A DNA stretch of 64,000 nucleotides, taken from contig JALFJX010000027.1 of NCBI GenBank assembly GCA_022775905.1, positions 38,654 to 102,653 on the forward strand. The letters run 5' to 3'. A model generated the notes under the pieces. It was not told the origin of the DNA and ran no database searches. It was given only the letters and a program-made list of their open reading frames with translations. Shown piece after piece: positions 34,249 to 43,515 of the stretch. A program made the position numbers and the translations under genes. This DNA is from Methanobrevibacter sp. (lineage in GTDB: Archaea; Methanobacteriota; Methanobacteria; Methanobacteriales; Methanobacteriaceae). The stretch's first letter is position 1, and each line of letters begins with the position of its first letter.

Positions 34249-36894
34249 TTATTTGAAAATACACAATGTTTCATCTTTATTCATGTCATGATATAACTCC
34301 GCTTTATCTTTATCAAAGTCTATAACCTGTACCATATCATATATATCATCATTTAGATTAGGATTGATATTGTTTAAGATATTCGGATAATCGAAAATCA
34401 TTTCTTTGTTGAATTCAAGTTTTTTCTCATTTTCAAATAATGCACCATAGTATATTTCTGCTTCTACCAAATCCTGGAACATATGGCTTCCAAAAGATAA
34501 TTCCGGCATATATCCAACTTCACTATATGCTTCCTCTAAAATTGCTGAGAAATGACTGATATCAGCAAATACCACAGGAATACCCAATTCTGGAGATGAT
34601 GTGCCAATTCTTCCAGGAACTATTAATATAGCAGTTTTGGCATTATCCTTACAATATGTATTCACATCACTGATTACTCTTGATATTGAACTTTTTTGAG
34701 CATAAGGATACTCATAATATTTATGTGGATCAACATAACATATTGTATCAATTGTATTTTTCCTGGACATTCCCATAGAGGATTCCTTGATATGGAAGAA
34801 AACATTTTTATCTTCAGGCATTTCAATAGCTTCATCATTAACTGAAACTTGAAGTGGACGGCATTGCAATAGGTTTATGTTGAATGAATTGTCCTCACCA
34901 ACGTTAACTGTATATTCAATATCAACAGGATAGTCATATGCATTTTGCAAGGTATTTAAAATTTCTTTCATTACATTAATAAATTCAGAATTTTTAACAA
35001 TTCCCTCACAGTTAACAAATACTATTTCGCGACGTTGCCCACGGTCACGGAACATTCTCTCTGCCTCACGATCATGTTCAACTAGAAGTTTTTTTGCATA
35101 CCTTTGAATTATACCCAAACCTTCATCAACTGGAATGTCATGTAAACTGATATTCTTCAAATCAATTACATCCAGATAATGCTGTGAATATCTATGTTTT
35201 TCTTTAATATCATTTACAAGAGTTACTTCCGGTTTATCAAGATTGATAATTCTTGGATAATCCTTTTTAGTCCTGTCAACAGCTTTTGTACCTAAACCCA
35301 TTACAAGTCTTAACATACCTTTGCTGTTATCCATATCTGGAAGAGGTGAATATGGACTATATGAAAATCCTACACCGGCTGCAGTCGGGAAGAAATAATC
35401 CTCATGATAAGAACCTGAGACTCTTTGAACTAAAAGAGCCATTTGCTCATCAGCATCATCCAAATCATTTAATTTCCTGTATTCCAAAGCAGAAATATTC
35501 ATAGTACTTGAATATACAATCTTTACCGCTTCTTCAAATGCTTCTAGACGCTCTTCAAGTGTACCTCTGTTTACACAGAATACAGATTCATATTTGCCTG
35601 CAAATGCATTACCAAATCCATCTTCAAGAAAACTACTTGACCTGACAATAATAGGGTTTTGTCCAAAGTAATCCAATATACGGATGAATTTTTTCTTGAT
35701 TTCATCTGAAAATACGCCATTTTTAAGGCTTTCCTCTAATTCCATACCATATTTGTAATAACCTTCAGGAGTTCTTTGCTTTACACGAAGATCCCATAAA
35801 TCATTTGATACAATATAGGTATAGAATAAATCTGAACCAATGTAAAATGAATCATCAGGCTCAAATATGTTGTTGTAGATTTCTGGACAATTTTTTTCAA
35901 TGATTTTTCTTGCAAGAAGCATACCGCATGATTTACCACCTACAAGTCCAGTACCTACACGACGGTCATAAATTGTGAGATAATCCTCAAAAGTGAAGTA
36001 TTCTTTAACTTTAGAAAGCATCTTTTCATCTTTTGTCATCATGAGCTCACAAATCTTATCACAATCATCATCTATGTTCTCGCCTTCATCATATCTCCTC
36101 TTGACTTGATGCATATACCTTTCCCAGCTATCTAAAGTCTGGCCGTTTTGATATTTATTTGAATCATTGATGATTTTATAATATCTGCTAACTTCCTGAC
36201 CATCCTGCAGAACTTTAACAATACCAGTTCTTGGATTGAATTTATGACCTAAAAACATGGTTTGAGAGTATCTGTTCCATACTTTCAATGGAGAAACATA
36301 AACCTCTTCTGAGGATTTAGAATATACATTTAGGAATAACTGTGTTGTTTCACGAATTTTAGCGATAGCATCATATGAATGTCTTCCACGAATAATTGGG
36401 AAAAATGCTACTGTATCAAGTTGAAATAAGAATGGACAAGTAACTTGAAAGAAGTTACCCATCATCAAATCTGTTGACCATACTGCTTGAAGATCACTTA
36501 AGCAATCAAAGACATAAAATGCATCATATCCTTCTTTTTCAATGATTCTGTGAACTTCCAAAGTGAAAGTTTCAAACTGATTGTATGGATTTACGTGATA
36601 TATTTTAATTCCATCACGTTCAATCATACAGAATTCTGTGTCAGGATTGTTCTGTTCAATTTCGAGCAATCTGAAATCTTCTTCATTCATTTCTATTAAT
36701 GGAGGATGATTAGCAAACCTAATGTAAATCAAGTTTCTATTATCTTCTTTGGCCTGTTTTACATATGGATTGACAAAATATGAAAATTCATTTAAATTCT
36801 TAACATTCCATACAACATTATCCCCTAAACGAATATTGTCTAAAGCTTTATCAAGTCCAGGAATTCCTGATTTGATTCTTTCAAATGCAGCCAT
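34249..36894 (-). CDS. KaiC-like domain fused to PEP-synthase-type ATP-grasp domain
   Basis: An 881-residue cytoplasmic protein. Residues 1-250 resemble a KaiC/RecA-like domain: RIKSGIPGLDKALDNIRLGD is the family opening, but the Walker A loop that should follow is absent (NVVWNVKNLNEFSYF). A Walker-B-like YDAFYVFDCLSDLQAVW remains. Residues about 310-700 form the PEP/pyruvate dikinase nucleotide-binding domain: GTGLVGGKSCGMLLARKI and IIVRSSSFLEDGFGNAFAGK. The phospho-histidine swivel domain and the PEP-binding barrel are missing. So it is not a complete PEP synthase. It directly follows the glutamate synthase genes, suggesting a nitrogen or energy-linked role. Confidence 0.75.
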   Translation of the reverse strand: MAAFERIKSGIPGLDKALDNIRLGDNVVWNVKNLNEFSYFVNPYVKQAKEDNRNLIYIRFANHPPLIEMNEEDFRLLEIEQNNPDTEFCMIERDGIKIYHVNPYNQFETFTLEVHRIIEKEGYDAFYVFDCLSDLQAVWSTDLMMGNFFQVTCPFLFQLDTVAFFPIIRGRHSYDAIAKIRETTQLFLNVYSKSSEEVYVSPLKVWNRYSQTMFLGHKFNPRTGIVKVLQDGQEVSRYYKIINDSNKYQNGQTLDSWERYMHQVKRRYDEGENIDDDCDKICELMMTKDEKMLSKVKEYFTFEDYLTIYDRRVGTGLVGGKSCGMLLARKIIEKNCPEIYNNIFEPDDSFYIGSDLFYTYIVSNDLWDLRVKQRTPEGYYKYGMELEESLKNGVFSDEIKKKFIRILDYFGQNPIIVRSSSFLEDGFGNAFAGKYESVFCVNRGTLEERLEAFEEAVKIVYSSTMNISALEYRKLNDLDDADEQMALLVQRVSGSYHEDYFFPTAAGVGFSYSPYSPLPDMDNSKGMLRLVMGLGTKAVDRTKKDYPRIINLDKPEVTLVNDIKEKHRYSQHYLDVIDLKNISLHDIPVDEGLGIIQRYAKKLLVEHDREAERMFRDRGQRREIVFVNCEGIVKNSEFINVMKEILNTLQNAYDYPVDIEYTVNVGEDNSFNINLLQCRPLQVSVNDEAIEMPEDKNVFFHIKESSMGMSRKNTIDTICYVDPHKYYEYPYAQKSSISRVISDVNTYCKDNAKTAILIVPGRIGTSSPELGIPVVFADISHFSAILEEAYSEVGYMPELSFGSHMFQDLVEAEIYYGALFENEKKLEFNKEMIFDYPNILNNINPNLNDDIYDMVQVIDFDKDKAELYHDMNKDETLCIFK

Positions 36895-36917
36895 AATAAT
36901 ATCTCCTAATTTTTATT

Positions 36918-38405
36918 TTATGATTGTCTGCTCACCATTGGCACTCCAGTTAATTGTGAAGCTTCCATAGTTAATGCAACAAGATCTTGACGTTCAAGTT
37001 TTTCAACGTCAGTATTACCCGCTTGCTGAGTTAATGATTTTACCTCTTGAGTCATTGCTTCTATGTAATTTGCAACTTGTTCTCCTTTTCTGATAGGATC
37101 CAATCTTCTTCTAAGTACTCTTTCCTGTGTTGCAATTCCTTTAGGACAAGTACCATCTGAACAGTTTTGACAAACTTTACATCCTATTGAAATCAATGCA
37201 GAGGTAGCAATATACACTGCATCAGCACCTAATGCTATTGCTTTTGCAACATCTGCTCCAGACCTTATTCCTCCAGCAGCAATGAGACTAACTTCATCTC
37301 TTAAATTAATGTCTTTAAGAGCATCATCCGCTTTTACAATAGCTTCAATAGTAGGAATACCAGCATGTTCTGTAACTACTTCAGGTCCAGCACCAGTTCC
37401 TCCTTGCATACCATCAATTACAATAATATCTGCACCTGCTTTTGCTGCAATTTTCACATCTTGCTCTACCCTACCAGCTGCAAATTTTACAATAATTGGT
37501 ATTTTCCAGTCAGTGATTTCCCTTAACTGATTGATTTTCATACTTAAATCTTCAGGACCTACAATATCCATGTGTCTTGCAGGACTTAATGCGGAGGTTC
37601 CTTCAGGAATGTTACGAACTCTAGCTACTTCAGCAGTTACTTTATGAGCAAGTAAATGCCCACCCATACCTGATTTTGCACCTTGACCAATTTTTATTTC
37701 AACTGCTTCTGCATTGTTTAAATAACTTGAAGATACTCCAAAACGACCAGATGCATACTGTGCAATCAATTTATCAGCATAATGTCTTTCTTCAGGAAGC
37801 ATTCCTCCTTCACCAGTGTTTGCAATTGATCCCACTTTACTACTTCCAATAGCAAGTGCGATTTTTGCTTCTTTACTTAATGCTCCAAATGACATTGCTC
37901 CAATCATAATAGGTGTGTCTATTTTAATTGGATTTTCTGCAAATCTGTCTCCAAGAACAACTGAAGTGTTACATGGCTCCCTATATGAATCAATTGGAGG
38001 TCTTGACACTTGTGCAGGTAATATACTTAAATCATCAAATGTTGGGATTTTTCTAGTCAATCCACATCCACGTAATTTATATGACCCGGTTTGACTTTTA
38101 CGTTTAATTTCAACCATTGTTGAATTGGACCATATTCCTCTGCCTTCATCAGCAAGAGGTCTAACGTATATTGCATGTGTTGGACACATTTCTTCACATA
38201 TTTTACATCCTACACAATTTTCCTGATGTATTGGTTGAGGTTCATCATTGATTACTTCATATACATTGTGAGGGCAGTTTGAATAGCAGCTGTAACAGTT
38301 TTTACATGAAGATTTTCTTGGATTATCACATAAATACCAGCAGCAGCCTGGCCTATCATTGTTCTGTTTACATATTTCTGTTTTTCTCTCAACAGTGAAT
38401 GGCAT
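36918..38405 (-). CDS. gltB: Archaeal glutamate synthase, Fe-S/FMN synthase subunit
   Basis: A 495-residue protein. The N-terminus has ferredoxin-type clusters CKNCYSCYSNCPHN and CVGCKICEEMCPTHA. The FMN barrel domain follows: MIGAMSFGALSKEAKIALA, NTGEGGMLPEE, KIGQGAKSGMGGHLLA, IDGMQGGTGAGPEV and IAAGGIRSGADVAKAIALGA. A third cysteine set CKVCQNCSDGTCPKGI fits the 3Fe-4S site of glutamate synthase. It converts 2-oxoglutarate plus ammonia (from the glutaminase subunit) into glutamate, taking electrons from a ferredoxin or F420 partner. The stop and start of the flanking genes abut, so it is in one operon. Confidence 0.93.
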   Translation of the reverse strand: MPFTVERKTEICKQNNDRPGCCWYLCDNPRKSSCKNCYSCYSNCPHNVYEVINDEPQPIHQENCVGCKICEEMCPTHAIYVRPLADEGRGIWSNSTMVEIKRKSQTGSYKLRGCGLTRKIPTFDDLSILPAQVSRPPIDSYREPCNTSVVLGDRFAENPIKIDTPIMIGAMSFGALSKEAKIALAIGSSKVGSIANTGEGGMLPEERHYADKLIAQYASGRFGVSSSYLNNAEAVEIKIGQGAKSGMGGHLLAHKVTAEVARVRNIPEGTSALSPARHMDIVGPEDLSMKINQLREITDWKIPIIVKFAAGRVEQDVKIAAKAGADIIVIDGMQGGTGAGPEVVTEHAGIPTIEAIVKADDALKDINLRDEVSLIAAGGIRSGADVAKAIALGADAVYIATSALISIGCKVCQNCSDGTCPKGIATQERVLRRRLDPIRKGEQVANYIEAMTQEVKSLTQQAGNTDVEKLERQDLVALTMEASQLTGVPMVSRQS

Positions 38406-39479
38406 TTAATTCACCCCCTCGTTAATATTTTTTAATGGTTTGAATACTGGACAAACTGAATATTTTGTTCCTCCAGATTTAACAACTTCATCAATATCAT
38501 TTGTTATTTTTGCATAAGGTTTCCAAGCCAAGTGATCTTCTTTATCAACAATGAGAGCTTCTGTTATAATCTCATTAGTCAATAAATAATCGAGTAATGT
38601 TGTAACAATTGAACCGTCTTGACCTCTAGTGTGTTTTAAAGATTTAACTGATAATATTTTTATGAAGTTACCGATAGCTTTTGTATTGTCGTTTCTTAAA
38701 TCTTCAGGTATGAAAGTCCTTGGACAAACTGCAAAACATGCATGACAGTCATCAGGACATTCACTATCCATTCTTGGTTTTGTATCATTAATTGTTATCA
38801 AATCCTCAGGACATGCATATTCACATGCTCCACAGAGAACACATGCTCCAATATCAATAACATTAGTTTTCAAATCAAAGAAATTAGATTCTGAGATTTC
38901 TTTATTGATGGATTTGTCTGATTTGTTTCTTTGGTATAACACAGGTCTTGCAATGAATTCTCTTTCTTCAATAGTTTCCAGATTTTTGCTTGTTTTTGAT
39001 GCTGCAATTCTGTTTAATAATTTGAATTGTGATTCAGTGAGTTCTTTAGATTTAATGAATTTTTGTTTTATTGCTCCATTGACTATGTCTTCACCTTTTT
39101 TGGTTCTGATTATCAATGTTGACCATCCTTTCTCTGATCCAATGGATCCAATTGAAATGTCAGATGTTTCTGATGTCAATTCAACACAGATATTACAGTT
39201 TTTTCTAAGCATCCTTTTAGCTTCGGATAAAGAAATTTTAACTGTTTCTTTTGTTTTTAATAATAAAAATACGAATCCTTTTTCGATTTGGAATTTTTCA
39301 ATATCATTCATTGTCAAATCGTACTCTTTCAAGAGATTTCCAAAGTATTTGTATGAAAAATTCTCCATACAGAATAGTCCAATTTTAATATCAATAGGGC
39401 TATCTGTATAATGTTGTAATTTTGATGCAGCCATAATTTCACATGGTGTTCCAACCATAGCTATTTTATGTTCACTCAT
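38406..39479 (-). CDS. FrhB-like F420/flavin Fe-S subunit with permuted domains, glutamate synthase operon
   Basis: A 357-residue homologue of the beta subunit of F420-reducing hydrogenase/dehydrogenase. Residues 1-150 match the usual C-terminal part of FrhB: IAMVGTPCEIMAASKLQ, IGLFCMENFSYKYF, CNICVELTSETSDISIGS, then EKGWSTLIIRT. A double 4Fe-4S insert follows (CVLCGACEYACPED; CPDDCHACFAVCPR). The last 80 residues match the usual N-terminal part: GQDGSIVTTLLDYLLTNEII, AWKPYAKITND, SGGTKYSVCPVF. The order is therefore reversed against FrhB. It probably passes electrons from F420H2 through flavin and clusters to glutamate synthase. The start is shown by adjacent operon spacing. Confidence 0.82.
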   Translation of the reverse strand: MSEHKIAMVGTPCEIMAASKLQHYTDSPIDIKIGLFCMENFSYKYFGNLLKEYDLTMNDIEKFQIEKGFVFLLLKTKETVKISLSEAKRMLRKNCNICVELTSETSDISIGSIGSEKGWSTLIIRTKKGEDIVNGAIKQKFIKSKELTESQFKLLNRIAASKTSKNLETIEEREFIARPVLYQRNKSDKSINKEISESNFFDLKTNVIDIGACVLCGACEYACPEDLITINDTKPRMDSECPDDCHACFAVCPRTFIPEDLRNDNTKAIGNFIKILSVKSLKHTRGQDGSIVTTLLDYLLTNEIITEALIVDKEDHLAWKPYAKITNDIDEVVKSGGTKYSVCPVFKPLKNINEGVN

Positions 39480-39490
39480 TTTCTTAGCTC

Positions 39491-40144
39491 CTATTGTATA
39501 TTAACGATTTTTTTAAAATTTGTATAATCTATATCAGTTAGTTCAAAACCATATTTTGTTAAAATTTCTTTTAGTTCTTCTTGATCTTCAAGAGGGGTTT
39601 TTTCCATAACAGCATTTTTTCCCAGGCTTTTTACATCTCCAAGAACATATATTGTTCCCCTCATGATTGATTCACCAACATCATCAGTTACATCACCAAG
39701 GATTATGAGTTTTCCCCCCATCATAAGAAGTCCTGTCATATATCCACTGTTTCCACCAATTATTACAGTTCCTCCTTTCATGATTTCTCCGGTTCTTGAA
39801 CCTGCACTTCCTTTCACTATTACAGTTCCACCATAGATTCCCTGTCCTGCACCATCACCTGCGGTACCTTCAATTATTAATTCTCCTTTGGTCATATTAT
39901 CTCCAGCAAACCAACCTGCATTTCCAGTGATATGTATCCTTGGTTCATTAACCATTGTTCCAACGAAATAACCTGCAGAACCATTGATTTCTATTTCAAC
40001 ATCTTCAGTTAAACCAGCACAGATATTGTGTTTGGAGTCAGGGTTGTTAATAATGAGTTTATCATGATAGATTGCCTGTTCTTTTATAGTACGGTTTAAT
40101 TCTTTCTCAGTCATGTTTTTTGCATCAATAACATATTCTTTCAT
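39491..40144 (-). CDS. Glutamate synthase GXGXG (alpha-subunit domain 3) protein
   Basis: A 217-residue right-handed beta-helix protein with the GXGXG repeats: INGSAGYFVGTMVNEPRIHI, TGNAGWFAGDNM, EGTAGDGAGQGIYGGTVIVK, GSAGSRTGEIMKGGTVIIGG and NSGYMTGLLMMGGKL. In bacterial GltB this domain is part of the large subunit. In methanogens it is a separate protein that supports the ammonia channel and assembly. Operon position between the glutaminase and the FrhB-like gene (13 and 11 bp gaps) supports this. Confidence 0.93.
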   Translation of the reverse strand: MKEYVIDAKNMTEKELNRTIKEQAIYHDKLIINNPDSKHNICAGLTEDVEIEINGSAGYFVGTMVNEPRIHITGNAGWFAGDNMTKGELIIEGTAGDGAGQGIYGGTVIVKGSAGSRTGEIMKGGTVIIGGNSGYMTGLLMMGGKLIILGDVTDDVGESIMRGTIYVLGDVKSLGKNAVMEKTPLEDQEELKEILTKYGFELTDIDYTNFKKIVNIQ

Positions 40145-40157
40145 AGATAAAACCCCA

Positions 40158-41075
40158 TTAGATAGTATAAGCTCTTGTTTCTCCAGGTGCTATTTGTTCT
40201 ATTTTGTCAGAATCAGTAACATTATGCAATGCCATTTCTTCAGAAGCTATTGCAAAAATATCATCAGTTTCAACCATCACACCTGGTCTGAGACCAAGTT
40301 TGTCTTTTGCAATACCAATACCATTAGGTGTTCCGACCAATATTGAAAATGGACCATCCAAATCAATAACTGCCTGATCTAATGCTTCTTCAAGTTTGTA
40401 ACCTTGATTAAGTTTGTCTGCCATGTAATGAACAATGCACTCAGTATCATTGAATGACTCAAAAGCATGTCCTTTTCTTTCCAATGAATCTCTAATTTTC
40501 CAATAATTAGTGATTTGTCCATTGTGCACTACAGTAATGTCCGGTATAATGTAGCTTTGGTAAGGGTGTGCATGATAGCGATCTACGCCACTTTCTGTTG
40601 CAAAACGAGTATGTCCTATCCCATGAGTTCCCATCCTACTTTGAACATCAAATCTTTCTGCAATATCTTTTACTTTTCCAGTGTCTTTAATCATTTCAAA
40701 GGAATGTGAACCATTAATAACTTTTACATTCTCTAATTCATCAATTTCTCTTATGCATGGTTTTAAAAGAGAATATTCATCCAATGCTATTTTACATTTA
40801 TATACATCTGAGTCCCCTACAGACTCGATTAATTGATCTTCAAATATTGGACTTATTTGAGTTAATAGTGATTTTAAATTCTCTAATGCTCCTCTCCTTC
40901 TTCTTACTTCAATGTTTAATTGATAGTAATTTTCAGGAAAATTTAAACTACCATAGATTGCATAACCTGCTGAATCTGGTCCCCTATGTTGTAAAGATTC
41001 AAGCATTGATGTTAATGCATCTCCTACGGGATAACTTTTTTTATCTTTGTATATTACACCTGCGATTCCACACAT
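40158..41075 (-). CDS. Glutamate synthase glutaminase subunit (class II amidotransferase)
   Basis: A 305-residue N-terminal-nucleophile amidotransferase. MCGIAGVIYKDKK supplies the catalytic Cys after Met removal. ESLQHRGPDSAGYAIYG, HGIGHTRFATESGVDRYHAH, VVHNGQITNYWKIRDSLE and FNDTECIVHYMADKL are the class II glutaminase motifs. It releases ammonia from glutamine for the FMN synthase subunit. First gene of the operon running to 34249. A strong GGAGGAAG lies a few bases before the ATG. Confidence 0.94.
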   Translation of the reverse strand: MCGIAGVIYKDKKSYPVGDALTSMLESLQHRGPDSAGYAIYGSLNFPENYYQLNIEVRRRRGALENLKSLLTQISPIFEDQLIESVGDSDVYKCKIALDEYSLLKPCIREIDELENVKVINGSHSFEMIKDTGKVKDIAERFDVQSRMGTHGIGHTRFATESGVDRYHAHPYQSYIIPDITVVHNGQITNYWKIRDSLERKGHAFESFNDTECIVHYMADKLNQGYKLEEALDQAVIDLDGPFSILVGTPNGIGIAKDKLGLRPGVMVETDDIFAIASEEMALHNVTDSDKIEQIAPGETRAYTI

Positions 41076-41449
41076 TTTTCTTCCTCCAAAAAAATAATCG
41101 GCGAATACACGTATAAGTTAATGAAACAAATTCCAATCAATAACTTAGGTTTATTTTATTTTAAATAAGAAATCTTAGTTTCAATCCATCATATGCCAAA
41201 TAACACTAAGATCCATTCCTATAAAATAACAATCATAAAATTTTGATTCTAATTCATCATACGTCTAATAAGTATTAATAATTCTAAAATTACACAATAT
41301 GCCTTAAATAATAATTCTAAAATTTCAAAAACGATTTAACCTTAATATACATATATTCATCACTTTTCGATTTTTTTAATAATAAAAACCTCCAAAAAAA
41401 TTAAAAATTATTGACAGTCAAAGTGACCGCCAAATCAAATAGGGATAAT
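41076..41449 (-). promoter_or_regulatory. Leader region of the glutamate synthase operon with imperfect repeats
   Basis: 374 bp between glnA and the glutaminase gene, both on the minus strand. Three related elements occur: 41184-41203 (ATCCATCATATGCCAAATAA), 41252-41271 (ATTCATCATACGTCTAATAA) and 41291-41311 (more diverged). AATAATTCTAAAATT occurs twice near 41278 and 41312. No GGAA-N6-TTCC site is seen here, unlike upstream of glnA. The first two repeats are 68 bp apart, and the matches extend on both sides with divergence. They could be regulator sites or an RNA leader. No ORF is convincing. Confidence 0.45.
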
Positions 41450-42787
41450 CTATACGTTTAGATATTCATCTCTTTCATAATCGAATACTTGTATTCTGTA
41501 AGCATCCCATTCAGCTCTTTTAATGTTATAGAATTGATTGAATACTTTATCACCAAGAGCGTTTTTAACTACATCGTCTTTTTCTAATGCATGATATGCT
41601 TCCCATAAGCTGGTTGGTAAGTTATTAATTCCTTTTTGAGCAATTTCATCTTCAGAAAGTGCGAATAAGTTTTCTTCAGTAGGTTCACCAGGGTCAATTT
41701 TATTGTTAAGACCATCTAAACCTGCTTCAAGTAATGCTGCAAATGCTAAGTAAGGATTACATGAAGGGTCAGCGGATCTGCATTCAATTCTGGTACCTAA
41801 TCCACGAGATGCAGGGATTCTAAGTAAAGTTGATCTGTTTTTGAAACCATAAGCAATGTAGCATGGTGCTTCATAACCTGGTACTAAACGTTTGTAAGAG
41901 TTAACTGTTGGAGATAATATAGCTGATAAAGCTTGTGCATGTTTTAATAATCCTCCTATGAAGTATAATGCTTCTTGTGAAATTTGGTTTTCAGCATCTG
42001 GATCATAAAAGATGTTTTCTCCGTTTTTGAATAAACTTTGGTTACAATGCATTCCACTACCATTAATTCCTAAGAATGGTTTTGGCATGAAAGTCGCTTT
42101 GAAACCTAAATTGTGAACAACAGCTTTAACTGCTTCTTTGAAAGTGATAACTGCATCTGCTGTTTTTAAAGCATCTGCGTATTTAAAGTCAACTTCATGT
42201 TGTCCTGCTGCCACTTCGTGGTGGCTTACTTCTACATTGAAATCTAATTTTTCTAAACCGAATACAATTTCTCTTCTGATATCAGTACCTTGATCTAATG
42301 GTTCTACATCAAAGTATTCAGCTTCATCTGCTGGAACATAATTTCCATTTTCATCTTTTCTTATGATGAAGAATTCTGGTTCAGGACCCATATTGTATTG
42401 GTATCCTTTTTTCTCTGCTAATTCTAATGATTTTTTAAGAACTCCTCTTGGATCTCCATCATATGGTTTTCCTTCTGTAGTGAAGATATCACATATGAAT
42501 CTACTACTACCTTTTTGTTCAGGCCTCCATGGAATTGTTGAAAAAGTATCAATATCCGGTTTTGCAAGTAAGTCACTGTCATTGATTGAAGCTAATCCTG
42601 CGATTGAAGAACCGTCAAATAATAATCCATCATTTACAATGTCTTCAACATCATCAGCTTTTTTAAGTGGTACTGCCATACTTTTTGGTAATCCATGTAT
42701 ATCTACTAATTCCAATTTTAGGAATTTTATATCGTTTGCTTCTATTGTTTTAATAATTTGGTCTAATTTTTTATCGTTTGCTGACAT
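41450..42787 (-). CDS. glnA: Glutamine synthetase, type I (GlnA)
   Basis: A 445-residue type I-alpha glutamine synthetase: [47 protein letters not shown] (ammonium and metal site), [15 protein letters not shown] and [20 protein letters not shown] (nucleotide and glutamate site). It makes glutamine from glutamate, ammonia and ATP. Length is that of the I-alpha group, which lacks the adenylylation tyrosine loop. In methanogens it is regulated by feedback and PII-type proteins. The promoter carries a double NrpR-type operator. Confidence 0.97.
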   Translation of the reverse strand: MSANDKKLDQIIKTIEANDIKFLKLELVDIHGLPKSMAVPLKKADDVEDIVNDGLLFDGSSIAGLASINDSDLLAKPDIDTFSTIPWRPEQKGSSRFICDIFTTEGKPYDGDPRGVLKKSLELAEKKGYQYNMGPEPEFFIIRKDENGNYVPADEAEYFDVEPLDQGTDIRREIVFGLEKLDFNVEVSHHEVAAGQHEVDFKYADALKTADAVITFKEAVKAVVHNLGFKATFMPKPFLGINGSGMHCNQSLFKNGENIFYDPDAENQISQEALYFIGGLLKHAQALSAILSPTVNSYKRLVPGYEAPCYIAYGFKNRSTLLRIPASRGLGTRIECRSADPSCNPYLAFAALLEAGLDGLNNKIDPGEPTEENLFALSEDEIAQKGINNLPTSLWEAYHALEKDDVVKNALGDKVFNQFYNIKRAEWDAYRIQVFDYERDEYLNV

Positions 42788-42881
42788 TCTTTCACATCAT
42801 TTTTTTAGTATATTATCCATTATTTTGAATAATACCAAAAGTGGAAAACCTTTGATTAAATGAATTTAATTAAATACATTA

Positions 42882-42903
42882 TCGGAAGGAATATTCCTTC
42901 CGA
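42882..42903. promoter_or_regulatory. Double NrpR operator at the glnA promoter
   Basis: A perfect 22-bp palindrome whose central 18 bases are GGAAGGAATATTCCTTCC. It contains two overlapping copies of GGAA-N6-TTCC, the operator of the euryarchaeal nitrogen repressor NrpR. A minus-strand TATA box, TTTATATAC (42924-42932 on the plus strand), places transcription start at about 42900, inside the palindrome. This geometry fits repression of glnA during nitrogen excess, relieved by 2-oxoglutarate. The motif is seen directly, and the protein that binds it is known from the literature on methanogens. Confidence 0.85.
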
Positions 42904-42932
42904 CTAATTATATATTAATAGTAGTATATAAA

Positions 42933-43236
42933 CATTATTGACAAAAAAATATTACATTGTACAAAAAATAACATTTTACTAATGGAAAAACACTTTTTCA
43001 GCAATGTAGAACATAAAAATAAAGAAGAAACAATCAGTAAATGATTAAATCAATACGAATAATTCCAATATTTAATTATTATTTGAAAAAAAAACATATA
43101 TGTAATTTAATAAGAATTATTTAAAGTATATTAAATTAAAAAAAAAGAATTAAAAAGAGATTATTTATCTTTTACAACATAAAAGTAAAATAATCCCCAA
43201 TTGGTTAACACACCACTCATGGGATGCAGTTTGAGA
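42933..43236. other. Intergenic region with a possible structured RNA segment
   Basis: Mostly A/T, except for about 55 bp at 43188-43242 that is markedly richer in G and C. On the minus strand this segment contains a hairpin with ATCCC pairing with GGGAT around a 22-base loop, lying just after the stop of the 43237-43515 gene. It might be a terminator or 3' UTR structure. No tRNA or box C/D pattern could be confirmed. Confidence 0.3.
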
Positions 43237-43515
43237 CTATTCAGATTTTTCATCTGAATCTTCTTCTACAATATCATTATTGTAATATTTATATCTATAA
43301 GACATCTTAAATCCATCAATAGCTTCACGTTTAGGTCTTCTTTTACGTTTTATGTTAGGACCATTCATGTCTTTAAACTTATTTTGATGGGGTTTAGCGA
43401 GACTTTTATTTTCACGATGATAAGTAGCATTCTTATTACGCTTATGCGGTGCCTTATACATCCTTTTTCTAAGTAATCGTCTGCCACTTGTTACACGTCT
43501 TATCACAGGAATCAC
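43237..43515 (-). CDS. Very basic small protein, possibly nucleic acid-binding
   Basis: A 92-residue protein rich in Arg and Lys: VIRRVTSGRRLLRKRMYKAP, HKRNKNATYHRENKSL and NIKRKRRPKREA, followed by an acidic tail (DIVEEDSDEKSE). No family is recognised. The composition suits RNA or DNA binding. Its start codon directly follows the stop of the upstream gene (43516-43704), so they are translated together. ATG with a weak ribosome site is in the end of that gene. Confidence 0.6.
   Translation of the reverse strand: MIPVIRRVTSGRRLLRKRMYKAPHKRNKNATYHRENKSLAKPHQNKFKDMNGPNIKRKRRPKREAIDGFKMSYRYKYYNNDIVEEDSDEKSE

Noticed and set aside
34249..36894. Complete phosphoenolpyruvate synthase
   Set aside because: The swivel phospho-histidine domain and the PEP-binding barrel are not in the sequence.
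43188..43242. G/C-richer segment as a tRNA gene
   Set aside because: No cloverleaf, T-loop GTTCRA or acceptor stem could be assembled; only a simple hairpin is visible.
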